Notes: a model not told the origin generated them from the sequence alone. Counted from the first letter of the stretch, positions 24,591-40,479 are shown. The stretch: 64,000 nucleotides of DNA from Dromaius novaehollandiae (GCF_036370855.1 NC_088102.1:37485835-37549834), one strand, 5' to 3'. Made by a program: numbers and translations.

Positions 24591-27369
24591 TTTCTTTCTT
24601 TGAAATTGAACTCTAGATTATATGCTTGCTTACCCCATTTTTATGCCCATGTAACACTATCAGCTTAAATGAAATTAATATTAATTTATCCTTACTGAAG
24701 ACCTGAGGTCATGGACTTAGGTTTTATCAATAAATTCCATGCCATAATAATGTCCAGAGTCTCAGTTTATTCATGTTACAAAATGCTGTCTCTCCTCAAT
24801 CAGTAAAGTTTTTACGCAAATAGAAATAAGCAGCCATCTAAATTCTAGCAGGATGTGAGAGTTTCTACATTCAAATACTCTGTCGGCATGTATTGCAAAC
24901 CACCTGTATGTTCTTTTAGAAATTTTCTCTTAAAGTCCAGTGTTTCCTTCATGGTATTCCCAGATTTAGGAACATCCTACAAAAGATTCTGCATGTACTC
25001 ATTGTATTAAAAATACCAAAACAAATGTAATCCAGCCATGCTGATCTACTAGTATGAAAGCTTGCAGAAGATAAATTTGAAGCCCCTGTGTTTGACTATT
25101 CATGAAAAGTGAATCACTACTCTTTTTCTGAGTACTTACACAAGAAGTCTGACTAGATGACTTACAGGAATAGAAATAATATGGTCTTTGGCGCCAAGCA
25201 CACTTATATTTTAAATGGAATACCCCTCAGCATGGAAAGAGGGAATTTGGAGAAAAAAAGCTATGGAAAAATTTTAACTAAAAATCAATTGAGGCTATTG
25301 TGAGACGACATTCCATAAAAAGGACGAAGGCTCATTTTCCTCGCTTTAATTTGTTATGAACTCTTCTCAACATTTAGCAACTACAGGTTTCAGAGAGGGC
25401 TGTCACTAATCCTGCATGGTGAGAAGGATTTTTGATGTCTGAAGAGCAAGCACCCCAGAGCGGGGTCAGGGGGCTGGAAGGAGCCCTGAGGGAAGCTAAA
25501 GAAACAGACACACTAGTTTACGGGTTGAAGGTGAGTTGGCATGTGCCTGGTAGACGTCTTCTAAATATGAGGAGCATGCTTACGCAAGGGATAAACAGGA
25601 TTTGTAAAAACAAATATAACTACAGGCAGACACGTTAAGCCAAATACATTGCTCTCCTGGCTTATACAGCAGGGGTGAACTTGGCTCCATGTGTGACCTT
25701 ATCTAAGACTAGAGCTGTGACATCTGATAAGTACATATATTAACACTGTATATACTTGGAGACTTTTATTTATAAATGGATTTACAGATAAATACTTTCT
25801 GGTATATAGAAGTTACGATTCTCTGAATTTGTGTGTGTACGTGCCACATGGCACAATCTATACTCTCGGTTTGTGCCTATATATAGAAAGTAAATATATG
25901 CAGCAAGGCAGTGGGGGCAGGGGAGGCCTTGGCCCTGATCCATTACACCTGGCCTTTCTAGAAGACCATTAAAATTTCATGTTGTTTTCCTCCTGTCTCC
26001 TGCGGTCTTTGTTCCACTGAGGCCACTGCTGACCAGCACGCCTCCCGGGCTAGGCAGAGAGAAGGAGAAGGTCTGCAGTTTGTATTTTGCTGCTCCTGCA
26101 ACTTCTAATGAGCTGTCAATCAATGGCCTTGTTTCTTGGAGGCTTATCTGTGACTGCTGAGAGGGGCCAGCCCCAGGGATATATGCAAGCTAGAAGAAAA
26201 GACACCAATGGCATATTTAAAGTGCTTTTTAGCTTTACAGCCAAGATTTCTCTCCAAATTATTGTTGCATTCAAGCTCTTACAGTAAAAAACGTCACTCA
26301 GGATTACAGCACACAAACAATCTGTTATTTTATTATAAAGGAAGAGCAGTAATCTCTACACCTTATCAAAGTCATCACGTAAACAAGACAAATTACCTTG
26401 CGTCAGACTGGCTTGCAGATCACCTTTTTTGGCAGAAAGAAAGGAAGCTAATTTCTAGAGATGAGTCAAAAGTGGAACCATGTTGCTAACCCACAGAAGC
26501 TTGGGAGGGTGGGTTAGAAAACATGATCTAGTTCTACTTTGGGTACATCTTTGTAGTACTGGTAATTCAGCTGCATCACAAACCCATAGGAAAAAGTGAA
26601 AGAAGCTGAAGAGGTCTATAGTAAGCTCTGAGCCAGTCTTAAAACAGCGCCACTGGAATAGCTTAGAGCTACGGCTCTGTGGTTCTGTTTGGATGCAGCC
26701 CCTTTAGCTAAGGGCTGCAAAGCAGCCTCTCGCTGCCAGGGTCCGGTGTGCTGTTCGGCGAGCGCCCAGAACAGATTGCGTGAGGGGTCACTGCGACATT
26801 GCTCCTGAACTCAGGAGGCACTGCAGACACGCAGAGCTATTTAACTTGAAATGCCAAGACCTGGAGGGCTTTTCCTACTAATTCATTACATTTGATAAAT
26901 TGTGAAGCCAAACTCCATACTGCATCCTACTTGGCAACAGCTTTTTAACCCTTTTCATTGTTGTCCCTGAGGGAGAGAGAACTGAGAACTAAACTGAAGG
27001 TCCACCAACTGATATTAACCAAGTAGCTTTGCTTTATACCTGGATGAAGATGCTCATGCAGCTTTAATTTTGGAATGAGAAAAACAACCATATTTCAGAA
27101 CAGCCGAAGAAGACAGGCAAGCGACTTTTCTTTACAAGCTGTTGTAGCAGAAGTTAGTTGTATGTTTGAGAAAGGGGGAACTTTGCTTAATATCATAGTT
27201 TCCTGAAATAGTTTTAGCATAGTAAATTTCCATTGCTGAATCCAGACTAACCCTGATTCTCTGTTGCTTTGACCTTGTAGAACATATCTTAGAAACCTTA
27301 CTGCTCCCACCCAATCTCTCAAAAACTATTATATCTGATTTCATTGCTTTTAACATACCTATTTCCCCA

Positions 27370-27490
27370 GCATCTCTCTGAGGTGGGGAAATGCCCCACC
27401 TTTTGCAATGAGAGGAAACTGAGGCCAAGAGAAGCCAAGTGACTTGCCCAAGGTCACATGGGAAGTCTGTGGCAGGTGGGGAACCATGCA
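27370..27490 (-). repeat. MIR-like SINE remnant
   Basis: The plus strand contains GAGGAAACTGAGGCCAAGAG, then AAGTGACTTGCCCAAGGTCA and a GGCAGG block. This is the antisense MIR core and the best preserved of the five here. Confidence 0.75.
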
Positions 27491-30108
27491 GGCAGCTAAC
27501 ACTTTAATCACAGGACCACTCATCCTTCACTGCCCTTTACACCTTTGCAAAGTCAACTACCATTCCAGTCTGGCAGCATTTTGCACCACTTCCAATTTTT
27601 TATGCACCAAGGTTAAATGCCAGGATAGTCTTGTATACAGCTGTACCATACTGTCAGTTTATACAATTACATTTTGAGTCCCAAGATATCTAGTGGCTTT
27701 TGGCAGGCCAAGCTCCTGGACCAATACTTTGTTTCAAACCATGGTGTTGGACGAGAAAAGCTTGAAAGCAAAAGTCTCAATATGGTAATGCAAAAGTCAG
27801 ATAGAATGAATCGTACACACTTACTGAATTTTAAAAACAGTTTTTTTAAGGAAAACTCTTGCCTTTTTATGGATTGACTCGTGATTTCTGGATACTTCAT
27901 GTTGCTAATAGTGATATTCCCTCATACAACCACAGTGAAAACATACTGTCAGTGAAACTGGTACTGTGCTTAAACTAGAGCATCAAGAGATGGCCAGAAA
28001 GGTAGTGGGAGAAGACTCTGAGGTTATGTGATCAGGGAGCTCTGTAATACATGAACATGAAGTGTTACAAGTTTGTACTTTTTCTTCGCAAGTTATTAAG
28101 GCTTGGCTGGACACACAGACTTTGAAAGACAGGAAATTTAGGGAAAGTTGTTCTAAGAATTCCATTTTTCTTATACATGCCTTCATTCAAAGTACAACTT
28201 CTCAACAACAGTGATGTTGGCATGGACTTGAATAGGGGCTTTGCACAGCCAGAGCAAGTAGAAGACAGAAGGGTTTTCACACACTCTTCATCTTCTCAGG
28301 CTCTACTACACCATGGTTAACATATAGATTTTGTGTAGAGCTGTGAAGCAGATGTGCAGTACCCAGATTTAAGCACACTGCACTGTGTTTCTTGTCATCT
28401 TCTTGGTGTGGAAGCCAACAACTAGCCACTACACAGGAGGCACACAGCAGTCCCTTCTTTCAGCTGTTCTTTGGAATGAAAGTGGTTACAGCTATTATAT
28501 TTTGGGCCAAGTGCTGATAGGTTGGTTATAGCATCAGGTACGTGCCTGAGGAGCCAGCTACTTGTGTCCAAAGGAATGACTACCCTTAGGAAATAATTTG
28601 GGTCCACAAATCCCCATTGTACCCAGGTACCTGATTCAAGGCCACAGGTAAGTGCCTAAGTCCTGGAGAAGGGTAGGGCTCCCTACATGCTCAGCCTTCC
28701 TGCTTTCCTTAGGTATCCCTGTACTCAGCATCCCAGCTGCTGTGAATCTTATTCCTAGGTGCCGGCTGCTCCAGAGCGTTGGTCATCTAATTCGGGCTCA
28801 TGAACTCAAAGCTAAGGGCCCACAGAGTAGCTGTGGAGATGCTTGGCAAAACCAAGCCTTAGTACGTCTGGGCCTTGGTGTATAAAAATGCACCTTTCTT
28901 TTGGCTGATGTATAGTTCCTGCTCTTAGGCAGTCCAGACAACACTTTATTGCACTGAAAAAAGCCAGCCATTACAATTAGCTCTGGTATACATGATGCTA
29001 TTGGGCCCTTTGTATCTTACGGAGTTTCGTAGAATTTGAATACAGTTAAGAACTGGAAGATCTAATGTGTTACTGACCCTATCTGACCTACCAGTCCACT
29101 GTAAAAAAACCTGCATCCTCCCCCACACATGCTAACTATGAGTATTACAGGTTAGGGCAATGCAACCTTTCCAAGTGGTTCTGGCTAAATCCCTTTGCAT
29201 CCCTCTCCCCTCAGCCTATCTCTCAAGTCACGTGGATGCAACAGCGGCAGGTCCTGTTTAAATAACTGATTATGTACAGGCACCACAGGGGTCATTCAGC
29301 TGTTGGGCCTTGTGTGCAGTCCTCACAGCTGTTCCCCATTTACAGCAAGGCAGAGGAATTTTCTGTGGGCAAAGTTTGGCCCTTGGGCTGCCAGTCAGAC
29401 CACCCCACTTATCGGTGAAATCTGAGATGTTCTGGGACTACACTGGAAAATCCCTTTCTAAATGTCATCTCTAATTATTCTACTGCTTAATTCTTAGTAG
29501 TCCAGAAAGACTCTCTGTCTGACCATTTGTACATTTAGAAACCCCAGATGTCAACTGCCAGCTGTGTTGCACAGAGCTGTCTGCTACTCTTTGGGTTATA
29601 GTACAGTGGTGCCAATTGTTGATCTTCTCTGAGATGTGTGAGCGTAAGAGCAAAGCACTTTGGACAGTTCACAAGCAATCAACAGCATCCTTAAGAACAG
29701 GCTTTGAACAGTCCCTATTTGGATTCTTAGGGTCAAAGAAAGTGAATCCTTCAGCATAACAAGACAGCTGTACGGACACAAGGTTCTTCTGTTTTTAAAA
29801 TAGAAAACACAGCATTTGAAGGTCAATGCTTCAAAGCTCAGGTATGGATCCCAAGTTCCCCAAAGCAGGCCGCAAAAAGACCTGGAGATTTGCCCTTATT
29901 TAATTGCCAAATCACTTGAAATGGTGTAAGTTTCTCCCACTATGTTTCACCAACACTGTTTTTGGGGTTACCCCTCATACCTAACAGTTTCAGGAGACTT
30001 CCTTTTTTAAAGAGCAGGATCAAGAACCCCACTTAGAGTAAATACATGTCAGCTCCTGCGACCTTTGTCTGTGGTTAGAGGACAGCATGTCTTATTTAAA
30101 AGAAAAGT

Positions 30109-30112
<4 letters not shown>

Positions 30113-30152
<40 letters not shown>
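30113..30152 (+). repeat. (GA)20 microsatellite
   Basis: Twenty uninterrupted GA units; likely length-polymorphic. Confidence 0.97.
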
Positions 30153-30155
<3 letters not shown>

Positions 30156-33100
30156 AGTGACAGATACCTCACTGCAGTCCCCACGTGAATAATTGAAGTG
30201 GAATCTGGAATGCACACCGCCTTGCCGGGGACTTCTGGAGACCACGTCTCATCGGAAGAACTGACTGTTACCGGAGAGGTAATGGAGAAGTTGCTGGCCC
30301 AAGCCTCTGTAGTCTCGGCCTGCTGCGGAACAGAGACGCCTGGGTCAGAAGGGGCACCCCTCGCAGCACAAACTATATGGGATTTGAAAACTGGGCATCA
30401 GTCCAAGGCCTAAACACAAGCTCACAAAGAGATCCTTCAGAGATGCCAAGGGCAGCCAGAAGCTTGCCCCGAGGAAAGGATGCCAGGATTGCTGAAACAG
30501 TGATGCCACAGGCGACGAGAGTCTAGAAATCTCCTCTTACTCACTTCAGCATTGAACAACCCTGAGCAAAGCTACCTGATGTGCTATTAGAAATATTTGC
30601 ATCCTTTTGCACTGCAGCTCTAACCAGTGGCCTTTTCTAACTATTTACAAAAAACTAGATGGGATTTAAATCTTTCAGTGGTAACACTTGCCAATACAGT
30701 GATACTCTTCTGAGCTTATTTAACTCTAACAGCCTGCTGACTACTTGTATTCTGTTGAATCCATTCACTGGAGACAAAATATATATCAAATCTTTTCCAA
30801 GGTATAGCATTATTTCGCAAAACATCATCAGGTTCAACCTATTAGCAAAAGTATTTTTTTGCAAACTTCCTAGCTCTCCAGTCAAATACCATGGGAATGA
30901 AAATCATCATACTTGCTGATTTTAAAAAGAGATACCAATTTTGCAAATGAGTTTTTTAAATTTAACGTACAAATTTGCATTTTGCTACCAATCCCTCTTA
31001 ACTTTAAACTCAGTTTGCCAGCAGCCACTCCAGGCAGACAAAAACAGCCAGAAATATTATACCTATTGCGACCCAGACTGCTGCCTCGTGGGAATAGAGA
31101 AGAGTTTAATGGGATGGGAGAAAACATCTGTATAGCTACAATTGTTGGGGGAGAGAATGGTTTATTTAGTTGCTTCTCAATGACATATCTTTCTTAGGTG
31201 TTTCTAGGATGCCCATTGCACAAGTATCTGAGCTCCATCTCAACTGTCTGGAAGGTAGTAACAGAAAACTGCTATTTGATCTCACTCCTTTATCTAATCT
31301 CATCTATCAAGAGCATGCTCAGCAGGCTGGTATCTGAGCACCTCAGAGAAATTACACAAAGTCAACAACCTTTTTTGGCATCTCCTTTTTGTATTGGAAA
31401 AAAGCAGTACTTAACATCAAGGAAATACAAATGAGTACTGTGTGATCCAACCACGCGCACCCACAGGGAATGTGGTGAAAATGGGTAGGGGGGAACATAA
31501 AAGAAGCTCCCCTTTCTATGGAAGTCTTCCAGCAGTCCCATCATCATCACTCATTACCTATAACACAGTTGATACAAAAGTCTGCATGTTCCATGTTCTG
31601 TGCAAATGTTGTAAAATGTTTAACAGATGGGGAAAAGCAAACTACAGGTAAAATGTTAGTCCCAGACTACTCAAGCAGATAGCAGCAGAGCCACAGCTGC
31701 AGTCCTTGGGCCTGGATCCAGGACAATACATTCTCTGCACTGGACTTGAGGTAGCCTGCACTTGAGTTTTTAAGCCTCAGTGGACTCCCTCAACCCACAG
31801 GTTTACCACAGAGGACAACTACTTGTCATCTCCTTTCATCTTCTTCCCTCCAAGCATATGTTAGCAAAACCTCTATACACTATCTTACCAGGGTGCAGTA
31901 CATCTCCACACCACAGTATCCCACTGTGCCAACTCCCTGCACACACACCAGGAACAGGGAAGGTGGACAAACTGCACCTAGAAATCCCCGGTTGGCCCTT
32001 GGGCAAGCTTCGAAGGTGCCTTTGGGCTGAAAAGAGCAAAGATTTCAGGGCGCCTGACTTCTAGGACCTCATCTGATGAGGAGTACTTTTAGCAGCAGTA
32101 CTGGCCAAAGTACTCACACCTTGTCTTGTCCCAACCCTGTGCCATCTCCTTTTGAGTTTTGCCCGTGCAGCAGGTTGTGGGATTAGATAGTGACCCAGAC
32201 TGAGCAAGTGACCCTGGTTCCTTTTAATGCATGGTGCCAGTAGGAGCTACACCGGCACAACTGAAGGGGCAGCTCAGCAATAAGAGCAATCAGTTGATGC
32301 TGTTTGCCACCAAAAAAAAAAAAGTTGCCAGATTTTGCCAAAAGCCAGTACTTAAGTTTAAGCCCATATACTGACGAGACTGCTTCCTTCAGCTGCTGTT
32401 GCTGAAGCTTCTACTACATGGCTTGCTGATAGACAAGAAAGTAGTCATTCGCTAAGTAGATTCTCATAACTTCTACGCATCAAATTCATTTTCAGGTCTG
32501 CCCTGATAAATGTCGGCCTCCTGAGGAACAATAAAAGCCTTGATGTAGGCACTTATGATTACCTCTGTTAAGTAGTCACAGTATTTAAAGAAAGAGTGTG
32601 TAGTAGCTGAAGGCTTCTGTGCACCTTCAGGTCTGTAGTTCAAATCTCTCGTAAAGCTTAATTGCTTTCCTGATCAGTCCTGCTCTCTGCAGTGTGGACC
32701 TCATTTCCTAACATGCTGTCAGTGCCAGCTGCGAGGACCTGGAGCCTATGCCACTTTATCTCAAGTTGGGCTGAACTAACGGCGCCTGGAATTAATAAGG
32801 GATCATGTGCTCAAGTTCTATAAATAAATGAAAGGGACAGAGTCATCCCTAGGATCCTTGCCACCTTTTAGGCACTCATGCATACCTTAAGCGCACTGGG
32901 CCAGCACAACAGCTCAGGAACAAAATGAGCAATTAATTAAACAAATGTACAGCAACAGAGGTAATGGAGTAACTATCTACACAGTGGGAAAGCTTCCCAG
33001 AGCCATGTCACCTGATCAAAGCCTATGTTAAGAGAGCAAGGTGGAAAGGAAATGAGTTAAAAAAAAGTGAGTTTTAAAAAGATCAGAACTCGCATCTGAA

Positions 33101-36100
33101 AACGAAGAATACTAGTTCTGTCCTCAGGGTACAGAGGCATTAAATCATCAAAGGATGTGAAACTCCCAGTGCATCAGCTGCTCCGCAGAGATGCCTGTGC
33201 ACACACTCCTACCCGCAGTAAACATGAAATAACTTGAGATTGTTTGTCCCTCAGAGAAAGAGAGATGGCAGCCTCACAGTTACGTTGGCTAACTGCTGGT
33301 CATGAAAGCACAGAGCAACTGATGCCCCTTCCGTTCATAGCCAGGCTCCCCATGTTGTAACTTAGTGTGCCCCTATGCTTGCCTACACCAGCAAGCTAGT
33401 GAAAATATTGGCTTGAGCTTTACACTGCAGTCCTGGTTAGTTTTCTGTTAAAAGGTTTAAAAACGTTGATACAGCTTTCTGTTAGCTTCTTTTAAAGTTA
33501 CATGGATGAGTTTTATTCTGTACCTCAAATGCCATACCTCCTGTCAAACCAGGCCAACAGCAGAACGTGATGTGCTTTGTCCAAAATTTGGGCTAGGTGA
33601 TAGATGTGTCCTAAAGAAGTACTAAGACGTCATGCTGTATGACTGTAAGAGCCTCTTTTGTCTTTAGAGCAAAGATCTCCAGGTATCATTCACTGAGAAT
33701 CAGTTCTAGTAATTTCAGAAAAGCCCTGCAGGTCTCATAGCCTAATATGAGGTGTGAGAAAACATCTACTGAGTCTTTCACTCTGAGATGAATAACAGCA
33801 TTGATTTTGGAAGAAATGCTGCAGTACCAATAAAAAAAGCATTTAAGCCCCTCCAACATTCTCAATTTGGCAGAAAAATCCCTGATCTTGGAAAGTGGCT
33901 AAAGATACTATGATTGAACAATCCAGAACTGCTGAGTGCACATCAAACACATCTTCATTAAAAGTTGTTGGTAACTGTTGGCTGAAATACTCCAGAGAAC
34001 ACTAATTTTAAGCAACTGTATTAAAAACCAGCACTGACCAGCAACTCTAGTACAAAAATATTATCTGAAACACTAAAATGATCTGTGAACCTAACTCATT
34101 TCCCAGTGTAGATGTGAGCACAGGACACAGATGTATTTGTGCATATGTAACCTCAAATAAACAGCCAAAACTAAGGAAGTGTGCGATGAAACACATAGTT
34201 CCTAAAAATACCTGGCAAGAGGGAGAGTTAAACAGTCAGTTTGTGTTGTACTCTTTAGCTACTGATAGGTGGATTAACAGTCAGTTTGCAGGGAAAATGC
34301 TACATAGTATCACTGGGAACAAATATGAAACCCAGAATAAGACTGAGGGTTTTATTCTCCACTTATACCAGTATAATTCCAGAAGGATGTTCTTGACTTC
34401 AGTGGAATAAATCCTGATTCACAATGCTGTGAGTCAGTGGACTATAAGTCCCAAGGCTTGATATTAATATAGGATTTATTTCTTGGATCCAGTAATAATG
34501 CAATGTGTACTAGAGCTGTTGAAAATGATTGGGCCCTATCTCCCACAATGGGATGTAACCAGGGATGTAAGTGTTGTGCATTTCCCTCTCTAGTACAGGA
34601 GAGCAAGACAGTGCAAGGGAGCCAGACTAAAAACACACATACAGATACAGACACACACACTTCTAAGTCAAAATGTTGTTTTCAGATTTCCATGAATGAT
34701 GTGGGTCCCTTGGAAAAAAAATCTGTTATCTGTTATTTTTCCACTGATGAACTAAAACCAATTTTTGATCATCTCTTTTCATTATAGTAGTAACTATGTT
34801 TATACAGTTTTCAGACTTTAGTGCCTACGCTTCATCAGTGCACAGTACTATTAGTTGGCTGAATATGGCACAGCTTATCATGGGGGGAGGCTCTGCCTCA
34901 AAACATTGAGATGCATTATACCACTCTCAGCTGCCTCTTTACTGACGGGAGAAACTCAGCTCAGCCTGACATAGTAACATGCAAAGCAGAGCAAGCGTGC
35001 TGATACAACGCTCTTCATATTTCAGTTTAATGACATTTTGAATATTCCTAGTGAATTCACAGCAAAACATACTACTGTTGCCCTTTATCTCAGGCTTCTA
35101 AAGGGAACATGTGGCTCTGATTTACCTTCCCCCCCCCCCAGATTACTGCATGGAGGAGCAGCAGGGGAAGGAGGCTAGACAGAAGAATTACAAAGCAGCC
35201 CTTGCTATGTCTAAAGAAGACCTCTAAGTGAAAAGTTATAAGAATGGCAGAAAAATTAAGCAAGAAAGTTGCAATGTTGGATTAGGTACATGCAAAAGCA
35301 GGAAAATGTTAGGGCAGGTCCTTGGCTGCCATAAGCAGCTGTAGCTTCATTAAGTAGATGACCAGCTTGATTTACACTGTAGGGGATCTGTTATGGTGTT
35401 CAGTATCATTATAATTTCTAATGAGCTATTTTTGTTGTTATTAATTTTGGTAGTCCTAACAATTTAGCTTTTGTATCAGCCAAAATAACCTATTTTAATC
35501 ATTAAGAATATGATTCAGTATTGCCACCTAAAGTTGCCTTTTGAGCTTCAGAAAAGTACTCTTGATGTCTGTCCTGGCAAAATGCCTCAAGGCAGATCTG
35601 AATGTCTGCTTGAAAGGCCTGTCTAGACTAGGAAAATGAGCAGCACTTACAACATGCTAATGAGTACATATTGCTTAACATGTTTTAAAACAAGAGAAGA
35701 GGAAAAAGATGCCTGCTCAGGGTGTAGTGCCTTGTGTAGCTAAACTACCTTAACATCTTGCCACTGACAACAGGGAAAATCATGCTCCCTCTTCCCTTCT
35801 TCCGCACTGCTCCCTATCCTATGCCCAGCTGTATGGTCCTGCTCCTGGCTTTAAATCTGATGATGTTTGCTAGGCCCTTTCTATGAACCAATTCACTGAG
35901 CCTAGCAAGGAGTCTGGATGTTTGTGTGGGTAGATGACCCCTTCAATTTCACATAAGCCATCGATATGTACACGGACTTCAACTGGCTGCCTCAAAAACT
36001 GTAAATTGGAAATAAAGCTATAGTAACAGTCCCAGTTCCCCCTTTTGTGGAACAATTTTTAGGTACTTAGTCAAAAGGCAGTCTTTACACTTAAAAAGTG

Positions 36101-39100
36101 AGTCTTCACAGTTGACTAAAGTTACTTCGACAGCCTATTCCAGTAAGCTCCTAGATGGGGTGCACACTCCTGACTGCTCAGGGGTGACCCCACTCAGCAC
36201 ATTTTATTCTACTGCAGGTCACCCTAACCCCCTTTGGCCTGTCTCTGAGCTGCTCAAACTTCCTCCCATCCCTCTCTCTCTCCATGCTTCTCCCCTTCCT
36301 TTTGAGCTACCAAGAATCAGCATCTCCTGCTTCCGCACTCCCTCAGAGCTTCATGTTTTTCTCTTCTCCCTTCTGGCCCTCATCACCTCTCTGCGTCAGA
36401 GCTTACTCTGTTTGGGCCCCTCTCATTCACCTATTTCTGATCACCATCCACCCGCTCCAGGAACTCAGATTCACTCAGCCCCTGGCTCATAGGCTGTTGA
36501 CACAGCTGTCTATATTAATGTTTCTTTCAGATGGATAGAAACTGATCAAGATTTGGCCCTCAGTGAATTTTTGTAAGGCACATGGCCTATTTTTCATGAT
36601 GGTAAGTGTGTTTGTTCTGTTCCTTCTGGGTATGATAGGATCTTACTTACTTGGATGCACAGTGCTGTGTATTATGAAAGTGCCTCTGTTCACTTTGGCC
36701 TAGCTATCTGTATTCAAACCTTTTTTTTGCAATAATCAGAAAAGGAGGGGTATAAACACCTAGCCTGGGGCGCAAGCAGTTAGTTCAATATAAAGAGATT
36801 TAAGTAGGAGCAATGGGAGAAGGAAACAGGCTGAATGTCAGGAAAAGCTCTGCCAGTGAGACGTGTTTGGCTGTGAAATCTTCTCCCAGGGGAAAGAGGT
36901 CAAAGCCTCATTGTTTGGAAGTGGGGCTGGTCAAAACTCTTTTTGGAGCAGCCGAGGGAGAGGTGGAGGTGAAGAGAAGAGCAGCAGCTGTGCATGGCGG
37001 AGCAGCAGATACAGGAGAGGAAGTGGCTGGGTGGACAGGGAGAAGAAACAGGGGAGGCTGAAGAAGGAGTGGTGCACACATACGCAAAGGCACAAGGGAC
37101 ACAACAAAAGGAGTAACAGAGGCACAGTAGGGAGCAGGGGACAAAAGGAGCAGAGAAAGGGAAAGCAGAGAGGAACAAGCAGGAACAGGAGACATGCAGG
37201 ACAGAAAGGAATGGCAAAAAATGCTAAGGGCAGCATTGAAAGGATAAGAGTGTAGGGATGAACAATAACATGGTCTCATTTCTCTTTTGTGCACTCAGTG
37301 GCTAAGCAAAGCTAAGAGATATTAAAGCACAGGGAAAGGACATCTTCTGGGAACAGTTTTTGAACAGATCTCGTGTCCTAGGACACTTTTTGCAGTTTTA
37401 GCGACTTTCTCATTCTGCAGTTAGAGGAAATCAAGATTCTTCAGTGTTTTTCTTGACAGAGTCAGGGACAGACAGGTTAGAAAAGCCACCAGTGCAGTTC
37501 CTTAGAGCATGAAGCATAGGCACAGACAATGTAGTGATGTTTCCCATCTTCTTGATGATAAATGCTTGATGATATGAGCTGAAGGAGGCTGTCAGTGTTA
37601 ACACTGCACCATTTTTATTGGCTACTCATTGTTTTTTGTTCCATTTTTACAGAGTGTAGAAAATTCCGCAAGTTCAGTAACATTTCATTCCTCTCACTGG
37701 AGTGAGCTCCCCACCAAGCAAATCCTATAGTGACATGAATTAGTTGAAGTTCTCCAGGAATCCCTATTACATCCTCTATTAAAACTCACCATTAATTACC
37801 TGGTATTCCAGGACTTCTCAGAAGTTCTTCAGCTATTGTCAAGAAAAATTCCCAGCTCAGTTTCTTTCCCTGTAATAACATTGATGTTTATTTCTCTCTA
37901 AACCAGGCTACTCATTTGATTTTGCTGAAGTTTGCTTCGTAATTTCTATGTAGATCTGAAAAATAGAAAGCAGTTTATCAGCTTCAGTTTTGGCTAATCT
38001 GCCATAAACTGCATGTGCTTAACTCTTCCCGTAGAGATCAGAACAGTGGAAAAAAATACAGGATCTTCCCCAGGACCAAGTGACACATCCCATGCCTAGA
38101 AAGAGTCAGAGTCCTGGCAGAATTTACCTGTGGTCCAAATCCAGACCAGCCTGTTATATTTCTATAGCCCTGTTCAAAATGCTTATTTACAATTCCTGCA
38201 AGTCCTTTCAAATGCTCATCTACAATGAATATGGCACATTAAATACAGGACTCTCCAAGTTCATCTGAAGACATTTCTGATAACAACATGAATTGCCTTC
38301 TCATTCTGCTTTTTATCTTCGTTGTTAATCCCTTCTCAGAAAAGGAGCCCTGCTTGGATTACTGAGAACAGCCTCTTTGTTCTCCTTGTTTTTTGTTTTA
38401 ATTGCCTTCAGAGGACTATTTTAAAAGAATATTCGAGACAGAAATACAAGCTGGCAAGAAGGCCATTACTATAATTTCATATCTGGTGCGATGAGCAGGA
38501 CCTTCACAGTAATGTAGCTCAGCTGCCAGTTTCAAGGCTAAGACAGTTTTGTGACAGTTGAGCCCAAGTGGAACCAACCAAATATAAGTCTGTTGAAGCT
38601 ACTAGAGTTTTTTCACTCCGTGTTTACAGTAACCAAGATCAAGATCTAGTGCCTTAGGTTGCCAGCAGCATTCACAGAAGGAATTTGAAGTGAGAGAGAG
38701 AAATCAGTTTTGTTAAATGTTATGTCAGGCCTTCTTGAGAACTGAAAGAAGCGGGGCCTGGAAGTTAGATACTACTTGCTGCCTCTAACTTAATTCAGAT
38801 CAATAAAATCACATTGGGATAGTCACTATCCATATGCAAAGTCAGTCATTCTCTCTCAGTTCCCAGTGAATAAGTCTCCAAAGGAATTTGACAAATGGTC
38901 ATAGAAGGTAAGCTCCACATAAAGGCCAAGTATTAGAGTCACTTTTTCCCCTGTAACTCTGAAACACTCCTGTGTCAGGGTAGGGCACTCTTGGTGGAGT
39001 AAGGCAGCTTGTTTGGCTGGTGCAGAGCTGTGTACACAGATGCTTTACTCACCAAACCATCATTTTCCAGGGCTGCTATTTAAGCGAAGCCAACAGTGCC

Positions 39101-40479
39101 ACTCTGCGATGTGATCGTGGTATAGCACAGTGCTAGATCTATACTTGGCTTTGCAGAGCCCCAGGGAAACAAAACACCTGATGGTACGAGACTTTGGTGG
39201 CAGGGAGGTTCTGCAGCTGGCAGGAAGGGCTCCTCTCTGTGTGCCAGCCCAAGTAAAGTGTCCTACACCAGGGCTGGTAGTATGATATCCAGAAGATCCA
39301 AGAATCAAATTAACTATATCCACAGAAATCATTCCCTCAGTACTAGAGGTGCAAATATAAGGCCTGATGTACATCTGTGTGATTACAGCTTTATAATAAA
39401 AAAGAAACCCAGGAAAATATAGTAGTTAAACTTACTGTGACCAGCTCCTTTGGCTTTTATCAATTTCTGCAACATCATCTATTTTAACACAAACCCTCAT
39501 TTTTGGAAGAAGTTCAGGTAGAACTTTCTGCATTTCACACTGCCTGACACCTTCCACTATAAGAGTCGCATTCAGCTGCCTATAACTTTGCTAAGCATAA
39601 GCTAGGCTGAGTCTTACACTACGGTTGATTCAAAAAACCCCAAAACAAAGAAAAAGAAAAAGCAACACCCCACCCACTTTGGTGGCTTTGGTAAACCTTC
39701 AATAAAGCTATATAAAGGCTGGAAAGAAGCAGCTATTTGCCTACTTGGAAAGGGTCTCATATCTGTTCTGTTCAGCTAGCATGTTCTAGTAACTCTCCAG
39801 CTTGCAGCAGCAACATAAGCAATAGCTTCTGAAGGAAAGTCTGAGGTTTCAAAGACCGACCTAGGCATTCACAGACCTGGATCACTCACTTTGTTTCTGC
39901 TGGGAGACTCAGAGTATTTGGGAATGGTAGAGGTTCCCTCATGAGGTTCCAGCCAAGTCATGAAGGAGGTATGGGTTTCCCCTTTGGGAGGTATTCAGTT
40001 TATCCCCTCCTAGCTCAGAAAGCAGATGAGAGCCTGGGGTCTTTCTGGTTTATTGCCCCATAGCCAGGAAAGGAAGATTTCTAAGCCCTTCTGCCCATAC
40101 TTTGTATACCACTGGTTTAGAGCAAAAACTTGAAGTTAGGTAAGGAGGGCAGCCTTTGAGTCAGGAATGTGTCTGTTACCTTATCTGTCTTAGAAAGGGC
40201 CAAATGGAGAGAAAGCAAGGGATGTCAAGAAAAGGTATCTGAGCGCCATTTTGGAGAAATGGATTCTGGCCCTGCCAACCTATCTAATATTTAACATCAC
40301 ACAGAACCAAATGTTCTCATTTCTTCCAGCCCCCAAATCTGGTGATGTATTCTGCAAAGATATTGAGCACTTAACATTAAAAAAAATGTATTATAAGATG
40401 CTGAAGTTCCAAAGTTTATAACTGGTTTCTCATATTGGGTATGAAATTAATCAATTTCATTGAAAAATGCTGACCTTAC

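Noticed and set aside
36863..37294. Frames of 100-130 codons on both strands
   Set aside because: Purine-rich strand asymmetry (GGAGAAGA-like) removes stops on both strands; products are low complexity.
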